Assembly: GCA_934488695.1 (NCBI GenBank)
Contig: CAKSSH010000010.1
Span: forward strand, 1-42,764
Reading direction: 5' to 3'
DNA: 42,764 nt
DNA from: an uncultured Oscillospiraceae bacterium
Lineage (GTDB): Bacteria > Bacillota > Clostridia > Oscillospirales > Ruminococcaceae
In this document: piece by piece, positions 1-7,800 of the stretch
Numbering within the stretch: the first letter of the stretch is position 1
Layout: each line of letters begins with the position of its first letter
Notes under the pieces: model-generated
Told to the model about the DNA's origin: nothing
Seen by the model: only the letters and a program-made list of their open reading frames with translations
Databases searched by the model: none
Translations under genes and position numbers: made by a program

Positions 1-124
1 GCGGGAGGACGATAAAGTCTCGGATGGATGCGGCTTGCCGTTTTTGCATGAGAGGGCGGCGGAGGGCTGTCCCAAAGCCGGCCGCCGAGAGGCTTTTCAA
101 AAACACCGCGCTTTTCTTTCAATA
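1..124. other. Left-edge sequence without a recognised gene
   Basis: Two plus-strand frames stay open from the left edge. One stops at 123-125, immediately before the terminator hairpin, and the other stops inside the hairpin at 155-157. The first could be the last 40 codons of a gene entering from the left, because its stop sits where a gene followed by a terminator would end. The peptide is rich in Arg and Ala and matches nothing I recognise. I see no RNA gene or promoter here. Confidence 0.25.
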
Positions 125-167
125 AAAAGGCGCCTCACCGTCCAAAAAGGACAGTGAGGCGCCTTTT
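125..167. terminator. Bidirectional intrinsic terminator
   Basis: A perfect 14-bp stem (125-138 with 154-167) encloses an inner TCC/GGA pairing. It is flanked by A-rich sequence on one side and T-rich on the other, so it can end transcription on both strands. On the minus strand it lies about 20 bases after the acetyltransferase stop codon and is followed by five T. Confidence 0.85.
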
Positions 168-186
168 AAAAGAGCAATTTTTTGAG

Positions 187-723
187 TCAAATATTATATA
201 CTTCTTTGTGAAGACAATCACGCACGGCGTAAAACTTTTTCTCAGACAAAGGATGGGAGGACAAAAGCTTCATGGGGACAGTCTCACAGTCCGCTTGTAC
301 GGGGGGCATAAGGTAGGGAAAGGGATGCTCGAAAAAGCCGTTTCGCTTATAAAAATTCAAGCGGCGCTTTGCAAGCTCGGTTTCGGGCAACTCGGCCTCT
401 AAAACGAGCGGCAGAGTGCTTTTTTGCAGAACCTCCTGCAAAATTCGACTTCCGATACCACCGCAGCGCAGGTCAGGACTGACGGCAAAGTGGTCAACAA
501 ATCGAAAAGAAGGCAGCTCCCAAAGAGTAAAAAATGCATAGACGCAGCCTTGCTGCAGCCATGTGTAAATATGATACCGCGGCTCGTTTTGACACAACTG
601 CCAAAAAGCCTCACGGGTACGGCGCATCTGTTTTGGAAAAGACTTTTCCATCAAGGCGTAAAAGGAATCAAAAAGGGGCTTTGATATTGGATTTCGGCTT
701 CCGAAATCCATCATTTGGGTCAT
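187..723 (-). CDS. GNAT family N-acetyltransferase
   Basis: This 178-residue protein has the GNAT fold signature. A strand ending in DHFAVSPDLR is followed by the acetyl-CoA pyrophosphate loop RCGGIGSRIL, then the late LNFYKRNGFF segment typical of the family's C-terminal half. It should transfer an acetyl group from acetyl-CoA to an amine, but the substrate cannot be read from the sequence. The ATG directly follows the TAA of the upstream SGNH hydrolase gene, and its AGGAGG ribosome binding site lies inside that gene's last codons. The two are therefore translationally coupled. The operon ends at the 125-167 hairpin. It is close to the usual size for the family and shows no damage. Family assignment is secure; specific function is unknown. 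Confidence 0.85.
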   Translation of the reverse strand: MTQMMDFGSRNPISKPLFDSFYALMEKSFPKQMRRTREAFWQLCQNEPRYHIYTWLQQGCVYAFFTLWELPSFRFVDHFAVSPDLRCGGIGSRILQEVLQKSTLPLVLEAELPETELAKRRLNFYKRNGFFEHPFPYLMPPVQADCETVPMKLLSSHPLSEKKFYAVRDCLHKEVYNI

Positions 724-1365
724 TTAAAGATCCTCCTGAAAAATGCTGAGCACTTTTTGGTGAACAGCCTCTGCCAAAGCAGCATGATTTTCCAGGTCCA
801 TGTGCAGCATGTCGACCTCGGACGGTACGGCAAATTCTGCTGCGTTCAGGAAGTGGACGCCACACTGATCAGCGTATTTTTTGTAAAAAGGTGCAAGACA
901 GCGAGAAACCTCCACGGCGTTTTCGGAAAACCCGGTGTTGATTCCGTGCTCGATTCCCGGTGCGATTTCAATCGGAGACATCATTAGAACCTGTGGCGCC
1001 TTGTATACGCCAAAATCATATTGCAGCACCATTTGAGCCAGCTTCATGGAGGCAACGGCAATATCCTCCGGCAACAGAGCAAAACGGTGCTTCATGTCGT
1101 TGGTGCCAAGCATCAGGATGACAAGATCTAACGGGCAATGTGATTGCAGTGCTACCGGCAGAGAAAGCCTGCCGACGTCGGCGCCCTCCAGATCGTCCGT
1201 AAACAGAGAGGTGCGTGCGGAGCAGCCCTCTTCAATGACGCGATACTCGGCGCCGAGCAAATCCTGCAGCCGGCCGGTCCAGCGCTCATGCAGGCCCCAA
1301 CGGCCATGAGTGAACGGATTGGCACCATAAGTGTTAGAGTCGCCAAAACAGAGAATGTTTTTCAA
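724..1365 (-). CDS. SGNH/GDSL-family hydrolase
   Basis: This 213-residue protein is a likely esterase or deacetylase of the SGNH superfamily. Block I is FGDSNTYG with the catalytic Ser at residue 10. Block III is MLGTNDMKH with its GxND oxyanion Asn. The C-terminal block V is MDLENHAAL, carrying the Asp-x-x-x-His pair. There is no signal peptide, so it acts in the cytoplasm. I place the start at TTG 1365 because AAAGGCGGG sits just upstream at good spacing and the GDS motif then falls at the usual distance from the N-terminus. A longer TTG start at 1389 lacks a ribosome binding site. It forms a two-gene operon with the acetyltransferase; together they suggest acylation/deacylation of a small molecule or glycan, which is inference only. 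Confidence 0.85.
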   Translation of the reverse strand: MKNILCFGDSNTYGANPFTHGRWGLHERWTGRLQDLLGAEYRVIEEGCSARTSLFTDDLEGADVGRLSLPVALQSHCPLDLVILMLGTNDMKHRFALLPEDIAVASMKLAQMVLQYDFGVYKAPQVLMMSPIEIAPGIEHGINTGFSENAVEVSRCLAPFYKKYADQCGVHFLNAAEFAVPSEVDMLHMDLENHAALAEAVHQKVLSIFQEDL

Positions 1366-1504
1366 AAAAATCCCGCCTTTTATCGTCAATATTCCGTATT
1401 GCGGTGTGCAATATCTTAAAAAGAAAAAAGAGATTTCCGGATTTGTTTTAACTGCTGCGTTCTATAAAAATAAACGCATTTTGCGGACATCGGCTGTGAA
1501 AAAT

Positions 1505-1534
1505 GTAAAAAAAGGAGCAAGCTATACTTGCTCC
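1505..1534 (-). terminator. Terminator of the tRNA-Ala transcript
   Basis: On the minus strand an 8-bp hairpin (GGAGCAAG with CTTGCTCC, 1514-1534) is followed by a run of seven T. It starts five bases after the CCA end of the second tRNA, so it ends the tRNA transcript. Confidence 0.88.
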
Positions 1535-1538
1535 GACA

Positions 1539-1614
<76 letters not shown>

Positions 1615-1620
1615 AAATAT

Positions 1621-1644
1621 AAACCCGCTGACAATAGCGGGTTT
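1621..1644 (-). other. Hairpin between the two tRNA-Ala genes
   Basis: An inverted repeat, ACCCGCT with AGCGGGT around a six-base loop, lies just upstream of the second tRNA on the minus strand. The following tract TTTATATTT is only moderately T-rich. It may be a weak terminator or a processing signal in the tRNA precursor. The rest of the 113-base spacer shows no gene. Confidence 0.5.
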
Positions 1645-1727
1645 GTTTGGCGGAGTGCAAAAAAGGCTTTGCCAGACCTGCCGCAAATCTTGCGGACGGC
1701 TCTTTTCCTGTTGCCAAACTCCATTGC

Positions 1728-1803
1728 TGGTGGACCTGATGGGATTCGAACCCACGACCCCCACACTGCCAGTGTGGTGCGCTCCCAGCTGCGCTACAGG
1801 CCC
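1728..1803 (-). tRNA. tRNA-Ala (anticodon GGC)
   Basis: A full 76-base cloverleaf with encoded CCA. The acceptor stem GGGCCTG pairs with CAGGTCC and again has G3:U70. The anticodon stem CCACA/TGTGG encloses CTGGCAG, giving anticodon GGC, which reads GCC and GCU. It is first in the transcript, directly behind a consensus promoter. Confidence 0.95.
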
Positions 1804-1837
1804 GGAACATTGCCGGCTTTTTCTGCCGGCAAGAGCT

Positions 1838-1866
1838 ATTATAGCAAAAACTGTCGGCGCTGTCAA
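1838..1866 (-). promoter_or_regulatory. Consensus sigma-A promoter of the tRNA-Ala operon
   Basis: Minus-strand TTGACA (1861-1866) and TATAAT (1838-1843) are separated by exactly 17 bases, a perfect consensus promoter as expected for stable RNA. A short GC-rich hairpin (1811-1831) lies in the leader between it and the first tRNA. Confidence 0.93.
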
Positions 1867-1893
1867 ATACTTTTTGCAAAAAAGTGAAAAAAA

Positions 1894-2403
1894 TTACAGG
1901 AATCTGAAGTTTTTAAACGAAATTGTCAATTGTCGATCCGGAAACGACAGGGAACCGGGAGTGCCGGCCTGAGGCAAAAAGGTCATTTCAAAGGCGACGC
2001 CTGAGACGCTGCCGGAATATTTTTGCTGCCGCAGACGCGCTTCGTTTCCTGCTTTTTCGGTTGAATACGCGGTGGAAATTGCCTCAAAAAGAAGCTTTGC
2101 CGCAGGAACGGCTTGCCCGCCGATTTCAGAAAGAGGAAAGCAAATTCCTTTGTAAGAGGCGGTCAGGGTCTCGCCCTCCAAGTTAAAAAGGAGACCGCTT
2201 AATTCCCGGGGCGCTCGTATTTCCAGGGTTTGGCTCGCAGCGCTGCGACAGATAAGCGCAGCCTGTGCTTCGATTTCCGGACAGGTGATTTGAATAGCAC
2301 ATTCAAAGGGATACGACGGCTGCTTTGGCACTGCTTTTTGGGGGCTTGTGCAGGCAGTCAGACAGCACAAAGAGAGCAACAGAAAAGCTAAAATCTTTTT
2401 CAT
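1894..2403 (-). CDS. Small predicted lipoprotein
   Basis: This 169-residue protein starts with a Lys-Lys signal peptide and a Leu-rich core ending in the lipobox LTAC, with Cys18 as the lipidation site. It should sit on the outer face of the membrane. The mature part has no motif that I recognise. It looks like a small beta-rich domain, with two further Cys (residues near 35-55) and no membrane helix. The start is supported by AAAGGAG about 8 bases upstream. It lies 28 bases downstream of nnrD and is probably cotranscribed with it. There is no clear terminator between it and the tRNA promoter. Function unknown. Confidence 0.8.
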   Translation of the reverse strand: MKKILAFLLLSLCCLTACTSPQKAVPKQPSYPFECAIQITCPEIEAQAALICRSAASQTLEIRAPRELSGLLFNLEGETLTASYKGICFPLSEIGGQAVPAAKLLFEAISTAYSTEKAGNEARLRQQKYSGSVSGVAFEMTFLPQAGTPGSLSFPDRQLTISFKNFRFL

Positions 2404-2431
2404 AAGCGGCTCCTTTCAGCCGCCGGTGCGG

Positions 2432-3310
2432 CTACCGTAGACTTTGAAATGCCTCCGGCAGCGCCGCAATCAGATCGCTTGCTAAAACACAGCGATCCCC
2501 CAGGTGCTTTCCGCAAATCTCGCCGGCTCGGCCGTGCAGAAACACAGCGCAGCAGGCAGCTTCCAGCGGCGCCAAGCCCTGTGCGCAGAAGGCGCCGATC
2601 ATGCCGGCCAATAGATCGCCGGAGCCGCCCTTTGCCATGCAGGGGTGCCCGCCTTCAAAGAAAAGCTGCCGCCCGTCCGGCGCCGAGAGCACGGTGACGT
2701 TGTCCTTCAAGACCAAATAAACCTGATGACGGGTGGCAAATTCCGCAGCGGTTTGCAAGCGGGTCCGTCGAATTTCATCAATGCTTTTTTTGCACAGACG
2801 GGACATTTCACCGGGGTGCGGCGTCAAAATAAGCGGCGCAGGGGCATTTCTGATAAGATGTATATGCTGTGCGGCAATATTTATGCCGTCGGCGTCTAAA
2901 ACAGTGGGAACACGCAGGCCCTTCAGCAGATTACAGATGAGTTTTTCGGTGTTACGGCAAACCGAAAGGCCGCAGCCCAGCACGACAGCAGAGCTGCTGT
3001 TAGCGCGGCGCAGCAGCAGCGGTGCACAGGATGCGCGGATAGCCCCGGTGCGCGTTTGCGGCAACGGAAGCGTCATGGTTTCCGGCAGAGCAGCTTGAAT
3101 AGGGAGGGACGCCTGAGCGGCAGTGGCGGTGCAACACAGGCCGACCCCGCTGCGCAGCGCCCCGTGGGCGGCAATCAGACCGGCGCCGCTCATGCCGACA
3201 GAGGACACAATCAGCAACAACCGACCGAAGTCCCCCTTATTGCAGTCTCTTTCACGCGGCGGCAGCAGCGGACGAACGGTCGCTTCGGTGATTCGGGCGG
3301 ATATGGACAT
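2432..3310 (-). CDS. nnrD: ADP-dependent NAD(P)H-hydrate dehydratase
   Basis: This 292-residue enzyme is a ribokinase-fold dehydratase that repairs hydrated NADH/NADPH (NADHX, NADPHX) at the cost of ADP or ATP. Family signatures are an N-terminal GDFGRLLLIVSS nucleotide-binding start, the DADGIN segment, LTPHPGEMSRL, and the C-terminal GGSGDLLAGM anion-hole and catalytic region. The NnrE epimerase domain often fused in front is absent, so this is the stand-alone form. I choose ATG 3310 because GGAGG lies 7-8 bases upstream; the longer TTG start at 3337 has no ribosome binding site and would sit near the mRNA start. It is transcribed from its own consensus-like promoter, divergent from the zinc-finger gene, and is followed by the lipoprotein gene. 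Confidence 0.93.
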   Translation of the reverse strand: MSISARITEATVRPLLPPRERDCNKGDFGRLLLIVSSVGMSGAGLIAAHGALRSGVGLCCTATAAQASLPIQAALPETMTLPLPQTRTGAIRASCAPLLLRRANSSSAVVLGCGLSVCRNTEKLICNLLKGLRVPTVLDADGINIAAQHIHLIRNAPAPLILTPHPGEMSRLCKKSIDEIRRTRLQTAAEFATRHQVYLVLKDNVTVLSAPDGRQLFFEGGHPCMAKGGSGDLLAGMIGAFCAQGLAPLEAACCAVFLHGRAGEICGKHLGDRCVLASDLIAALPEAFQSLR

Positions 3311-3351
3311 CGGGCACCTCCGTTCTCTTTTATACAAAAAGGCTTTTTTTC

Positions 3352-3380
3352 ATTATAGCGCCGCAAAGCGAAAATTTCAA
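3352..3380 (-). promoter_or_regulatory. Promoter of nnrD
   Basis: Minus-strand TTGAAA (3375-3380), a 17-base spacer, then TATAAT (3352-3357). Confidence 0.85.
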
Positions 3381-3417
3381 GTTCCCTCGATAATCACGGA
3401 AAATTTACAGAATATAT

Positions 3418-3446
3418 TTGATTTTTAAGAAGAAAGGCTGTATAAT
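3418..3446 (+). promoter_or_regulatory. Promoter of the zinc-finger/galU operon
   Basis: TTGATT (3418-3423), a 17-base spacer and TATAAT (3441-3446). It is divergent from the nnrD promoter, with 37 bases between the two -35 boxes. Confidence 0.85.
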
Positions 3447-3476
3447 GAAAAACGAAAGAAAATAAGGAGGATCCTT

Positions 3477-4457
3477 ATGGCAGAATATACCGATTTAACC
3501 TGTCCGGTTTGTCATGCCAAGTTTTTAGAGGGAGACGATATCGTGGTCTGCCCTGTTTGCGGAACACCGCATCATCGTGCGTGTTATCAAAGCACGGGAC
3601 ATTGTGCGCATCTTGACTGGCACCGGGAACATAAGACCTTTGATGCTGCGGCGGAACGCGGCAGCGAATTTCAATCACCGGAGCCGGACGCGCCGGGATT
3701 CGGCGGGCAGCGGGAGGAAAGTCAGACCTCGACGCGGGTCTGTCCGCGGTGCGGCTTTGAAAATGATCCGCAGGCGCTGTTTTGCAATCGCTGCGGCGCC
3801 CCTGTTTCGCAGGGATTTGGCGTGCCGCAGGGCTTTCCGATCGGCACCATTCCTTTTGGCGGGATGGACCCGGAGGAGGAGCTGGACTCGGTTGCGGTTT
3901 GGAAGCTTTCGGCCGTGGTTCGGGAAAACGGGTTTCGCTTTCTTCGCCAGTTCCGTGCAATTGCCCGGCAGGGCCGTCGCATTACTTTTAATTTCTGTGC
4001 TTTTTTGTTTGCGCCGTTTTACTTCCTTTATCGGAAAATGTACGGCCTCGGAACCGGGGTGCTGCTTTTATCCCTTTTTTGTTACCTGCCGGCTCTTTTG
4101 TTGGAGCTGACGCCGGAAAGCTTATCGCAGATATCGGGGATGACGGTTACTTTTGGCCTGCAGTTGACGGTCGCACAGCAGAACTTTTTGAATAATGCCG
4201 CCTATCTCGGAACAATGCTTTTGCTGGTGATTCGGATTTTGACCGGGCTTTTTGCCGACTTTTTGTACTTTCTGCACTGCAAAAAGCTTTGTTGTACGCT
4301 GGACAGACAAAGTCAGACCCGGGAAGACTTCCTTGCGGCGGCTGCACGCCGCGGCGGCGTAAATCGTGCTGTGATTATTATTTTGATCGCACTTTATGTG
4401 CTGGTCGCCTGGAGCATTACCTTTTTCATCATCAGTCCCGATATTCTCGGAGTATAG
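3477..4457 (+). CDS. RING-like and zinc-ribbon membrane protein (DUF2628-like)
   Basis: This 326-residue protein has three parts. Residues 9-43 form a prokaryotic RING-like finger: Cys9-x2-Cys12, Cys25-x2-Cys28, His32/His33, Cys36 and Cys43. After a polar linker comes a zinc ribbon (Cys89, Cys92, Cys103, Cys106). From about residue 165 the chain resembles DUF2628, with NFCAFLFAPFYFLYRKMY and three or four membrane helices to the end. The zinc domains should face the cytoplasm. The ATG follows AAGGAGG at good spacing. It shares a transcript with galU, 28 bases downstream. Function is not known; RING fingers in eukaryotes mediate ubiquitin transfer, but nothing here shows such activity, and binding to a protein partner is the safer guess. 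Confidence 0.8.
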   Translation: MAEYTDLTCPVCHAKFLEGDDIVVCPVCGTPHHRACYQSTGHCAHLDWHREHKTFDAAAERGSEFQSPEPDAPGFGGQREESQTSTRVCPRCGFENDPQALFCNRCGAPVSQGFGVPQGFPIGTIPFGGMDPEEELDSVAVWKLSAVVRENGFRFLRQFRAIARQGRRITFNFCAFLFAPFYFLYRKMYGLGTGVLLLSLFCYLPALLLELTPESLSQISGMTVTFGLQLTVAQQNFLNNAAYLGTMLLLVIRILTGLFADFLYFLHCKKLCCTLDRQSQTREDFLAAAARRGGVNRAVIIILIALYVLVAWSITFFIISPDILGV

Positions 4458-4485
4458 GGGCTTTCCGGAAAGGAGAAACAGTAGC

Positions 4486-5349
4486 ATGAAAATCAGAAAA
4501 GCGGTGATTCCGGCAGCAGGCCTCGGAACGCGGGTGCTGCCTGCATCCAAGGCATGTCCCAAAGAGATGTTGACGATTGTGGACAAGCCGGCTATCCAAT
4601 ATATTGTCGAAGAAGCGGTTGCAGCCGGTATTGAGGATATTTTGATTATCACAAATCGCGGCAAGGGCATTATGGAGGATCATTTCGACCGTGCGCCGGA
4701 ATTGGAGGAGCGCTTGCTCGCTTCCGGTAAACAGGATTTGTATGATCAGGTGGTTTCCATTTCAAAGCTTGCTAATATTTCTTTTGTTCGGCAGAAGGAA
4801 ACGCGCGGACTAGGGCACGCGATCCTATGTGCCGAGTCATTTGTCGGAAACGAACCGTTTGCAATTCTTTATGGGGACGATGTGATTATGGGGGAGGACC
4901 CGGTCTGCGGGCAGCTGTGCCGGGCTTATGAGCAGTTTGGAAAAGGAACGGTCGGGATTAAAGAGGTTTCTCTCGAAGACGTACAAAAATATTCTTCAAT
5001 GAAACTGCAGCCGATTCGTGAAAATCTTTATGAAATCAGCGACATGATTGAAAAACCTAGGCCGGGAGAGGAATTCTCGCTCTTTTCCATTTTGGGACGC
5101 TGCGTTTTGCCGCCGAAAATTTTTGAGATTTTAAAACACACCCCGCTCGGCGCCGGCAACGAGCTGCAGTTGACCGATGCTATGCGCACCCTTTCCAGAA
5201 ACGACGGAATGATTGGTGTGGACTTTGTGGGGACTCGGTATGATATGGGCAACAAGCTTGGGATCCTCAAGGCTATTGTGGAAACAGCGCTGACGCATCC
5301 GGAGGTCGGGACGGAGTTCCGAGAATATCTTCACCATCTTGAAGTTTAA
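4486..5349 (+). CDS. galU: UTP--glucose-1-phosphate uridylyltransferase
   Basis: This 287-residue enzyme makes UDP-glucose from UTP and glucose-1-phosphate in the cytoplasm, for glycolipids, teichoic acids and other envelope polymers. The N-terminal nucleotide-binding motif is PAAGLGTRVLPASKACPKEM, followed by DKPAIQYIVEEA. The metal-site loop is LYGDDVI, and the later conserved GAGNELQLTDA is present. Length matches the family (about 290). I choose ATG 4486, with AAAGGAG upstream; an upstream in-frame start at 4396 would overlap the previous gene and breaks the conserved N-terminus. It is followed by a strong terminator at 5396. Confidence 0.96.
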   Translation: MKIRKAVIPAAGLGTRVLPASKACPKEMLTIVDKPAIQYIVEEAVAAGIEDILIITNRGKGIMEDHFDRAPELEERLLASGKQDLYDQVVSISKLANISFVRQKETRGLGHAILCAESFVGNEPFAILYGDDVIMGEDPVCGQLCRAYEQFGKGTVGIKEVSLEDVQKYSSMKLQPIRENLYEISDMIEKPRPGEEFSLFSILGRCVLPPKIFEILKHTPLGAGNELQLTDAMRTLSRNDGMIGVDFVGTRYDMGNKLGILKAIVETALTHPEVGTEFREYLHHLEV

Positions 5350-5395
5350 GGTGCTGTAGGATTCATATTTTGCGGAATATTACGAGAAAAACAAG

Positions 5396-5432
5396 AAAAA
5401 ATGAAGTGTGCTGACCGGCACGCTTCATTTTT
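5396..5432 (+). terminator. Terminator of the galU operon
   Basis: A 16- to 17-bp A/T-flanked hairpin (one U-G pair) ends in a run of six T, about 46 bases after the galU stop. Confidence 0.88.
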
Positions 5433-5568
5433 TATAATTAAACTAACATTTGCAATGCAAATCGTTATGTTTTCTATGGAAAGTAACCAAAGCAAGACGT
5501 CAAATACAGAACAAAAAAGAAAATTTGTATAAATTTAACAGAAAATCAAATAAAAAAAGCAAAAATTA
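5433..5568. other. AT-rich intergenic stretch upstream of hppA
   Basis: No gene is seen. It contains a perfect 15-base palindrome, ATTTGCAATGCAAAT, at 5448-5462, which could be an operator, and is otherwise A-rich sequence leading into the hppA promoter. Confidence 0.4.
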
Positions 5569-5597
5569 TTGAAAAATACCAAGAAAGAAAGTATAAT
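5569..5597 (+). promoter_or_regulatory. Promoter of hppA
   Basis: TTGAAA (5569-5574), a 17-base spacer and TATAAT (5592-5597), 46 bases upstream of the start codon. Confidence 0.87.
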
Positions 5598-5643
5598 AGG
5601 AAAACCGCATAGATATGTTGTAAAGAACAAGGGAGGAAGCCTT

Positions 5644-7740
5644 ATGAAAATGGATACCCTGCTCGGATGGATCACGCTTGCCTGTGCGGCAATCGGGTTG
5701 TTGTATGCGGGACTGACGGCGAAACGCGTGCTGCGCTTTTCGGAGGGAAACGAAAAAATGCAGCAAATTTCCCGGAGTATTCGCCAAGGGGCCAATGCGT
5801 ATTTAAAACGACAGTACAGCGTGGTTGCAATCTTTTTTGTCGGGATGTTTTGTGTGCTTTGTCTGATGGCGGCGCTCGGACTCCTGACTTTTTTCGTTCC
5901 GTTTGCTTTTTTAACCGGCGGCTTTTTTTCGGCATTGTCGGGCTTTATCGGAATGAAAATCGCAACGGCGGCCAACAGCAGAACGGCCAATGCCTGTAGA
6001 GAGGGGCTCAATCGCGGACTGCGGGTGGCGTTTTCGGCCGGATCGGTTATGGGATTTACGGTTGTCGGTCTCGGCCTTTTGGATATTTCTATGTGGTTTT
6101 TGCTTTTGAAGAATGTTTTTTGCCTGAATGCCGAGGAGATCACCGGCTCCATGCTGACCTTCGGGATGGGCGCCTCCTCTATGGCGCTGTTTGCGCGGGT
6201 CGGCGGCGGCATTTTTACGAAGGCGGCGGACATCGGGGCGGACTTGGTCGGAAAAGTTGAAGTCGGGATTCCGGAGGACGACCCGCGCAATCCGGCGGTA
6301 ATTGCGGATAACGTCGGGGACAATGTCGGCGATGTTGCCGGGATGGGCGCCGATTTGTACGAGTCCTATGTGGGGTCTGTGATTTCCGCAGCCGCACTGG
6401 GAGTGTCCGCTTTCGGTAATTTCACCGCCATGGCGGTGCCGATGTTGATGGCGGCGGGCGGTATCCTGATTTCTATTTTGGGCACGTTTTTGGTGCGTAC
6501 CGGGGAAAAGACCGAGCAAAAGACCTTGCTGCACGCACTGCGGCGCGGGACCAACTTCAGCGCTGTCCTGATGGCAATTTGTGCTTTTCCGCTTATTTTT
6601 CTTTTGCTGGGGCGGGAGCATGTCGGCTTCTATTTTGCAGTACTTTCCGGCCTTGCGGCCGGTGTTTTGATTGGTCTTTCTACCGAATATTTTACCTCGG
6701 ACACCTACCGTCCGACCCGCGCGCTTTCCGGAACGTCTCAGACCGGTTCTGCTACGCTGGTTATCGGCGGATTGGGTCTTGGTATGCGCTCTACCATGCT
6801 GCCTGTTGTTATTGTTGCGGTCTGTATTTTGGCTTCCTATGGGCTGGCCGGCGGTTTTTCGGATACGGCGTACGGGCTGTACGGAATTGCACTTTCGGCA
6901 GTTGGGATGCTGTCTACGCTGGGAATCACCCTGGCCACGGATGCCTATGGCCCGGTCGCCGATAATGCCGGCGGCATTGCCGAAATGGCCGGTCTGGAGC
7001 CGCAGGTGCGGGAGCGTACTGACGCGTTGGATGCGCTCGGAAACACCACGGCGGCTACCGGCAAGGGCTTTGCTATCGGCTCGGCCGCATTGACGGCGCT
7101 GGCCTTGATGGCATCCTATATTGACAAGGTTTCCCAGGTCGCCGCAGCAGGGGGGCTTTCGGTGGATTTACATTTTGACTTAATGAATCCCAAGGTACTG
7201 ACCGGACTGTTCATCGGCGCCTGTCTGCCGTTTGTTTTTGCGGCATTGACAATGCAGTCGGTTGGCAAGGCGGCACAGAGCATTGTGGTTGAGGTGCGCC
7301 GTCAATTCCGAGAGATTCGGGGGATTATGGACGGAGAGAGCAAGCCGGATTACAAGACCTGCGTTGATCTTTGTACCCGCGCCTCTTTGCGAGAGATGAT
7401 TTTGCCGACGCTGATTACCATTGGTGTTCCGGTGCTGGTGGGGTTGATTCTCGGCTGTCAAGGGGTGGTCGGCATGCTGGCCGGCGCAACCGTAACCGGA
7501 TTTTTGATGGCGGTGTACATGTCGAATGCCGGCGGCGCATGGGACAATGCCAAAAAATATATCGAGGCCGGCAATTCCGGCGGAAAGGGCGGCGATTGCC
7601 ATAAGGCGGCGGTCGTAGGAGACACAGTCGGAGATCCGTTCAAGGATACGGCCGGTCCGTCCATTAACATTCTGATCAAGCTGATTTCCATTGTTTCAAT
7701 TGTTTTTGCGGCACTGGTCGTTCGCTGTCATCTGTTGTAA
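5644..7740 (+). CDS. hppA: Membrane-bound ion-translocating pyrophosphatase, K+-dependent type
   Basis: This 698-residue integral membrane enzyme (about 16 helices) hydrolyses pyrophosphate and pumps cations outward. The active-site segment is intact: KAADIGADLVGK, EDDPRNPAVIADNVGDNVGD and, near the C-terminus, DTVGDPFKDTAGPS. The loop GNTTAATGKG has Ala where K+-independent enzymes have Lys, which by family rules marks a K+-dependent enzyme. The gate segment ADLYESYVG places Glu three residues after Asp, as in the Thermotoga Na+ pump, whereas plant H+ pumps carry it seven residues after. Na+ (or mixed Na+/H+) transport is therefore plausible, by inference. ATG 5644 follows GGGAGG; the longer TTG start overlaps the promoter. 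Its terminator overlaps the next gene's ribosome binding site. Confidence 0.95.
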   Translation: MKMDTLLGWITLACAAIGLLYAGLTAKRVLRFSEGNEKMQQISRSIRQGANAYLKRQYSVVAIFFVGMFCVLCLMAALGLLTFFVPFAFLTGGFFSALSGFIGMKIATAANSRTANACREGLNRGLRVAFSAGSVMGFTVVGLGLLDISMWFLLLKNVFCLNAEEITGSMLTFGMGASSMALFARVGGGIFTKAADIGADLVGKVEVGIPEDDPRNPAVIADNVGDNVGDVAGMGADLYESYVGSVISAAALGVSAFGNFTAMAVPMLMAAGGILISILGTFLVRTGEKTEQKTLLHALRRGTNFSAVLMAICAFPLIFLLLGREHVGFYFAVLSGLAAGVLIGLSTEYFTSDTYRPTRALSGTSQTGSATLVIGGLGLGMRSTMLPVVIVAVCILASYGLAGGFSDTAYGLYGIALSAVGMLSTLGITLATDAYGPVADNAGGIAEMAGLEPQVRERTDALDALGNTTAATGKGFAIGSAALTALALMASYIDKVSQVAAAGGLSVDLHFDLMNPKVLTGLFIGACLPFVFAALTMQSVGKAAQSIVVEVRRQFREIRGIMDGESKPDYKTCVDLCTRASLREMILPTLITIGVPVLVGLILGCQGVVGMLAGATVTGFLMAVYMSNAGGAWDNAKKYIEAGNSGGKGGDCHKAAVVGDTVGDPFKDTAGPSINILIKLISIVSIVFAALVVRCHLL

Positions 7741-7759
7741 AGCTGCATTTATAAAAAAA

Positions 7760-7799
7760 CCCTCTCATACAATAATATCACTTGTATGGGAGGGATTTT
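7760..7799 (+). terminator. hppA terminator that also covers the next gene's ribosome binding site
   Basis: A 13-bp stem (7760-7772 with 7782-7794, one U-G pair, nine-base loop) is followed by ATTTTT. The descending arm contains GGGAGGG, the ribosome binding site of the carboxypeptidase gene, whose ATG starts at 7801. The hairpin can thus stop transcription, and in read-through RNA it can hide the ribosome binding site. Confidence 0.8.
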
Positions 7800-7800
7800 T

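Noticed and set aside
5535..6323. Minus-strand frame of 262 codons antisense to hppA
   Set aside because: It overlaps the promoter and active-site region of a complete pyrophosphatase gene and shows no protein-family feature.
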